DNA of 23,129 nucleotides from Anaerolineales bacterium (GTDB taxonomy: Bacteria; Chloroflexota; Anaerolineae; 4572-78; J111): contig JAAUSP010000050.1 of assembly GCA_012032575.1 (NCBI GenBank), positions 1 through 23,129 on the forward strand, read 5' to 3'. Every line of letters starts with the position of its first letter. Position 1 is the stretch's first letter. Of this stretch, positions 21,992 to 23,129 are shown one piece after another. The notes under the pieces were generated by a model. The model searched no databases, was not told the DNA's origin, and worked only from the letters and a program-made list of their open reading frames with translations. The position numbers and the translations under genes were made by a program.

Positions 21992-23129
21992 TCACTCCAT
22001 ACCTTTTTTGTTGCAACCCCAAGAGAATTTCTCGGCCTCCGGCCTCGAAATGACCTGCATCATCCCCTTAAAAGCGCCCCCGACCACAAATCCATCCCTG
22101 ATAGAGTCAGCAATACCCTGAAAAATCCAACGTCCATAGCGGCCTACCTGAAAAATATGCTGGTCTTCCAGGCATTTAAGGCCTGGCTGCGCCACCGCGA
22201 GTTGGCCAGGCCCAAGTGTAAGCTACGTCAATCCAGGTGGGGTCTACCACTTCAACTTCGCCAATGAATCCCCAGTTTTGTAATTCTTTGACGACCGCTG
22301 CGGTATAGGTTTGCACGGCCTCCGTCGCAGGCTGCTCACCTCCGGGATAGGCCCGCTCGACGTAAATGCTGACCCGATTGTTACTCAGTTGGGCTGATTT
22401 GGGCAAAAAGGACGAATCCACATTGCTGTAAAAACCCACCCGATGAAAACCGGCTTGCGTATCGGGATTGTACAGCCAATGATCGGTAGGGCACTGAGGG
22501 CCGCGAATCGCGCCAATATTCAACACCAGCACCGAGGTGTAAGGGTCGGTCGGTTCGATTACGGCCAAACCGGTCATCGTCAGCATTTTGTTCAGGGGCA
22601 GGGTGGAAATAAGCGCGTCGTAAGGCAGCCGAGCGCCATCGGCAAATTCAACTGTTTTTTGCCCGGCATGAATCCGGACGACTTGGTTGCCGTAGTTGAC
22701 CTGACAGCGTTCGGCCATGCATTGGGCCAGAGTGTTCAGGCCGGCTTCGGGGTAAATAAAGGTGACATTGTAGCCAACCGGAGGCGTCTGCCCGAAAGCG
22801 CCTTGCAGCGCCAGGGCGATATTAACCGGCGATTTGTAGCCATCCTGCGGAGCAATGCGAGTCCACAAACCGGCGGTGTATAAATTGTGAAAGGGGCCAA
22901 AAAAGTGTTCGGTCAGGGTTGGGCCAAAATTCTGGCTGAAAGCAGCGGCCATAGTTTGGGGCTGGCCTGTGGGGGGAGCCAGCATTTCCTGAAGCGCTTT
23001 GGCCGCCAGTTCCGGCCCCAAATAGCCGAGATGATTCTGCAAAGGGTAGGGCACGTAAAGATTCTGCCCGGCAAAAAAACGGATGAGCGCCGCTGGTAGG
23101 TTTTTACCGGCTGTTGCAGCCCGAATAAA
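21992..23129 (-). CDS. UGM/amine-oxidase-like FAD protein, 5' part outside the window; three frameshifts
   Basis: Flavoprotein of the HemY/COG1232 type that includes UDP-galactopyranose-mutase-like members of glycan clusters. The N-terminal FAD-binding loop lies beyond the window. Visible parts are YQRRSSVF then FAGQNLYVPYPLQNHLGYL, FFGPFHNLYTAGLWTR, FIYPEAGLNTLAQCMAERC, VEFADGARLPYDALISTLPL, and the C-terminal FAD-contact segment VGRYGRWIFQGIADSIRDGF. Three homopolymer corrections are needed: A7 at 23073-23079 to A8, TT at 22202-22203 to TTT, and TTT at 22175-22177 to TTTT (plus-strand view). They give IDVAYTWAWPNSRWRSQALK joined to CLEDQHIFQVGRYG. The last 20 or so codons lie in the 30-nt dispersed repeat. 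A further missing T at 22068-22071 would instead end the protein at VVGGAF. Confidence 0.72.
22025..22054 (-). repeat. 30-nt dispersed hairpin repeat, copy 2
   Basis: On the minus strand the stem is ATTTC/GAAAT, the GA/GA internal loop is kept, and the inner stem is GGCC/GGCC with loop GGA. Compared with copy 1 the inner A-T pair is replaced by G-C, keeping the pairing. It overlaps the 3' end of the flavoprotein gene as read here. Confidence 0.75.

Noticed and set aside
21992..22195. Separate 67-residue gene at the end of the flavoprotein
   Set aside because: Its FQVGRYGRWIFQGIADSIRD is the conserved C-terminus of the flavoprotein family, joined by two one-base corrections.

Overview
The window is bacterial, with two oppositely oriented gene clusters that converge near 14.8-15.05 kb. 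It is moderately GC-rich. Its lipoproteins have long Ala/Glu/Pro-rich linkers, and its intergenic gaps carry 7-nt-periodic inverted repeats. I would guess Chloroflexota (Anaerolineae-like), but that is inference, not proof.

Plus strand, 130-14793. A conserved stand-alone gene of poorly known function (130-1035) is followed by a long co-oriented run. This run has: a NitT/TauT-type ABC permease (1114-2078, frameshifted); a secreted FGE-fold lipoprotein (2206-3036); a complete branched-chain-amino-acid-type importer core LivH-LivM-LivG-LivF (3095-7547); an SsuB/TauB-like ATPase and a second NitT/TauT-type permease (7619-9333, both frameshifted); one large lipoprotein that fuses two different substrate-binding domains (9485-11926); an LLM-class flavin/F420-type oxidoreductase (12270-13274); and a hydantoinase/dihydropyrimidinase with all metal ligands (13387-14793). 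The run ends in a clear intrinsic terminator (14814-14847). The simplest reading is an uptake-and-breakdown operon for a cyclic amide or ureide (hydantoin or dihydropyrimidine type). Its most unusual part is the single fused binding protein, which appears to serve two unrelated importer classes encoded side by side.

Minus strand, 23129-15056. This is a polysaccharide or glycan assembly cluster. In transcription order: a UGM/amine-oxidase-like flavoprotein (cut by the window edge), a GT2 glycosyltransferase, a GT4 glycosyltransferase, an ExoA-like GT2, a polyprenyl-phosphate sugar-phosphate transferase, a DUF2142-like membrane protein, and a two-helix membrane-anchored protein I do not recognise. 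The genes are packed with short gaps or 1-base TGATG overlaps, so they are probably one operon.

Intergenic structure. Four gaps of the plus-strand operon carry inverted repeats whose arms are built from 7-nt units, with different sequences but the same architecture. A separate 30-nt hairpin occurs twice (12065-12094 plus, 22025-22054 minus) with a compensatory base-pair change. Several perfect or near-perfect hairpins lie around the fused binding-protein gene.

Sequence quality. Nine single-base frameshifts in six genes can each be explained by a one-base error in a homopolymer run. I therefore report those genes at full span and do not call them pseudogenes, while noting that all three dedicated parts of the NitT/TauT-type importer are affected.
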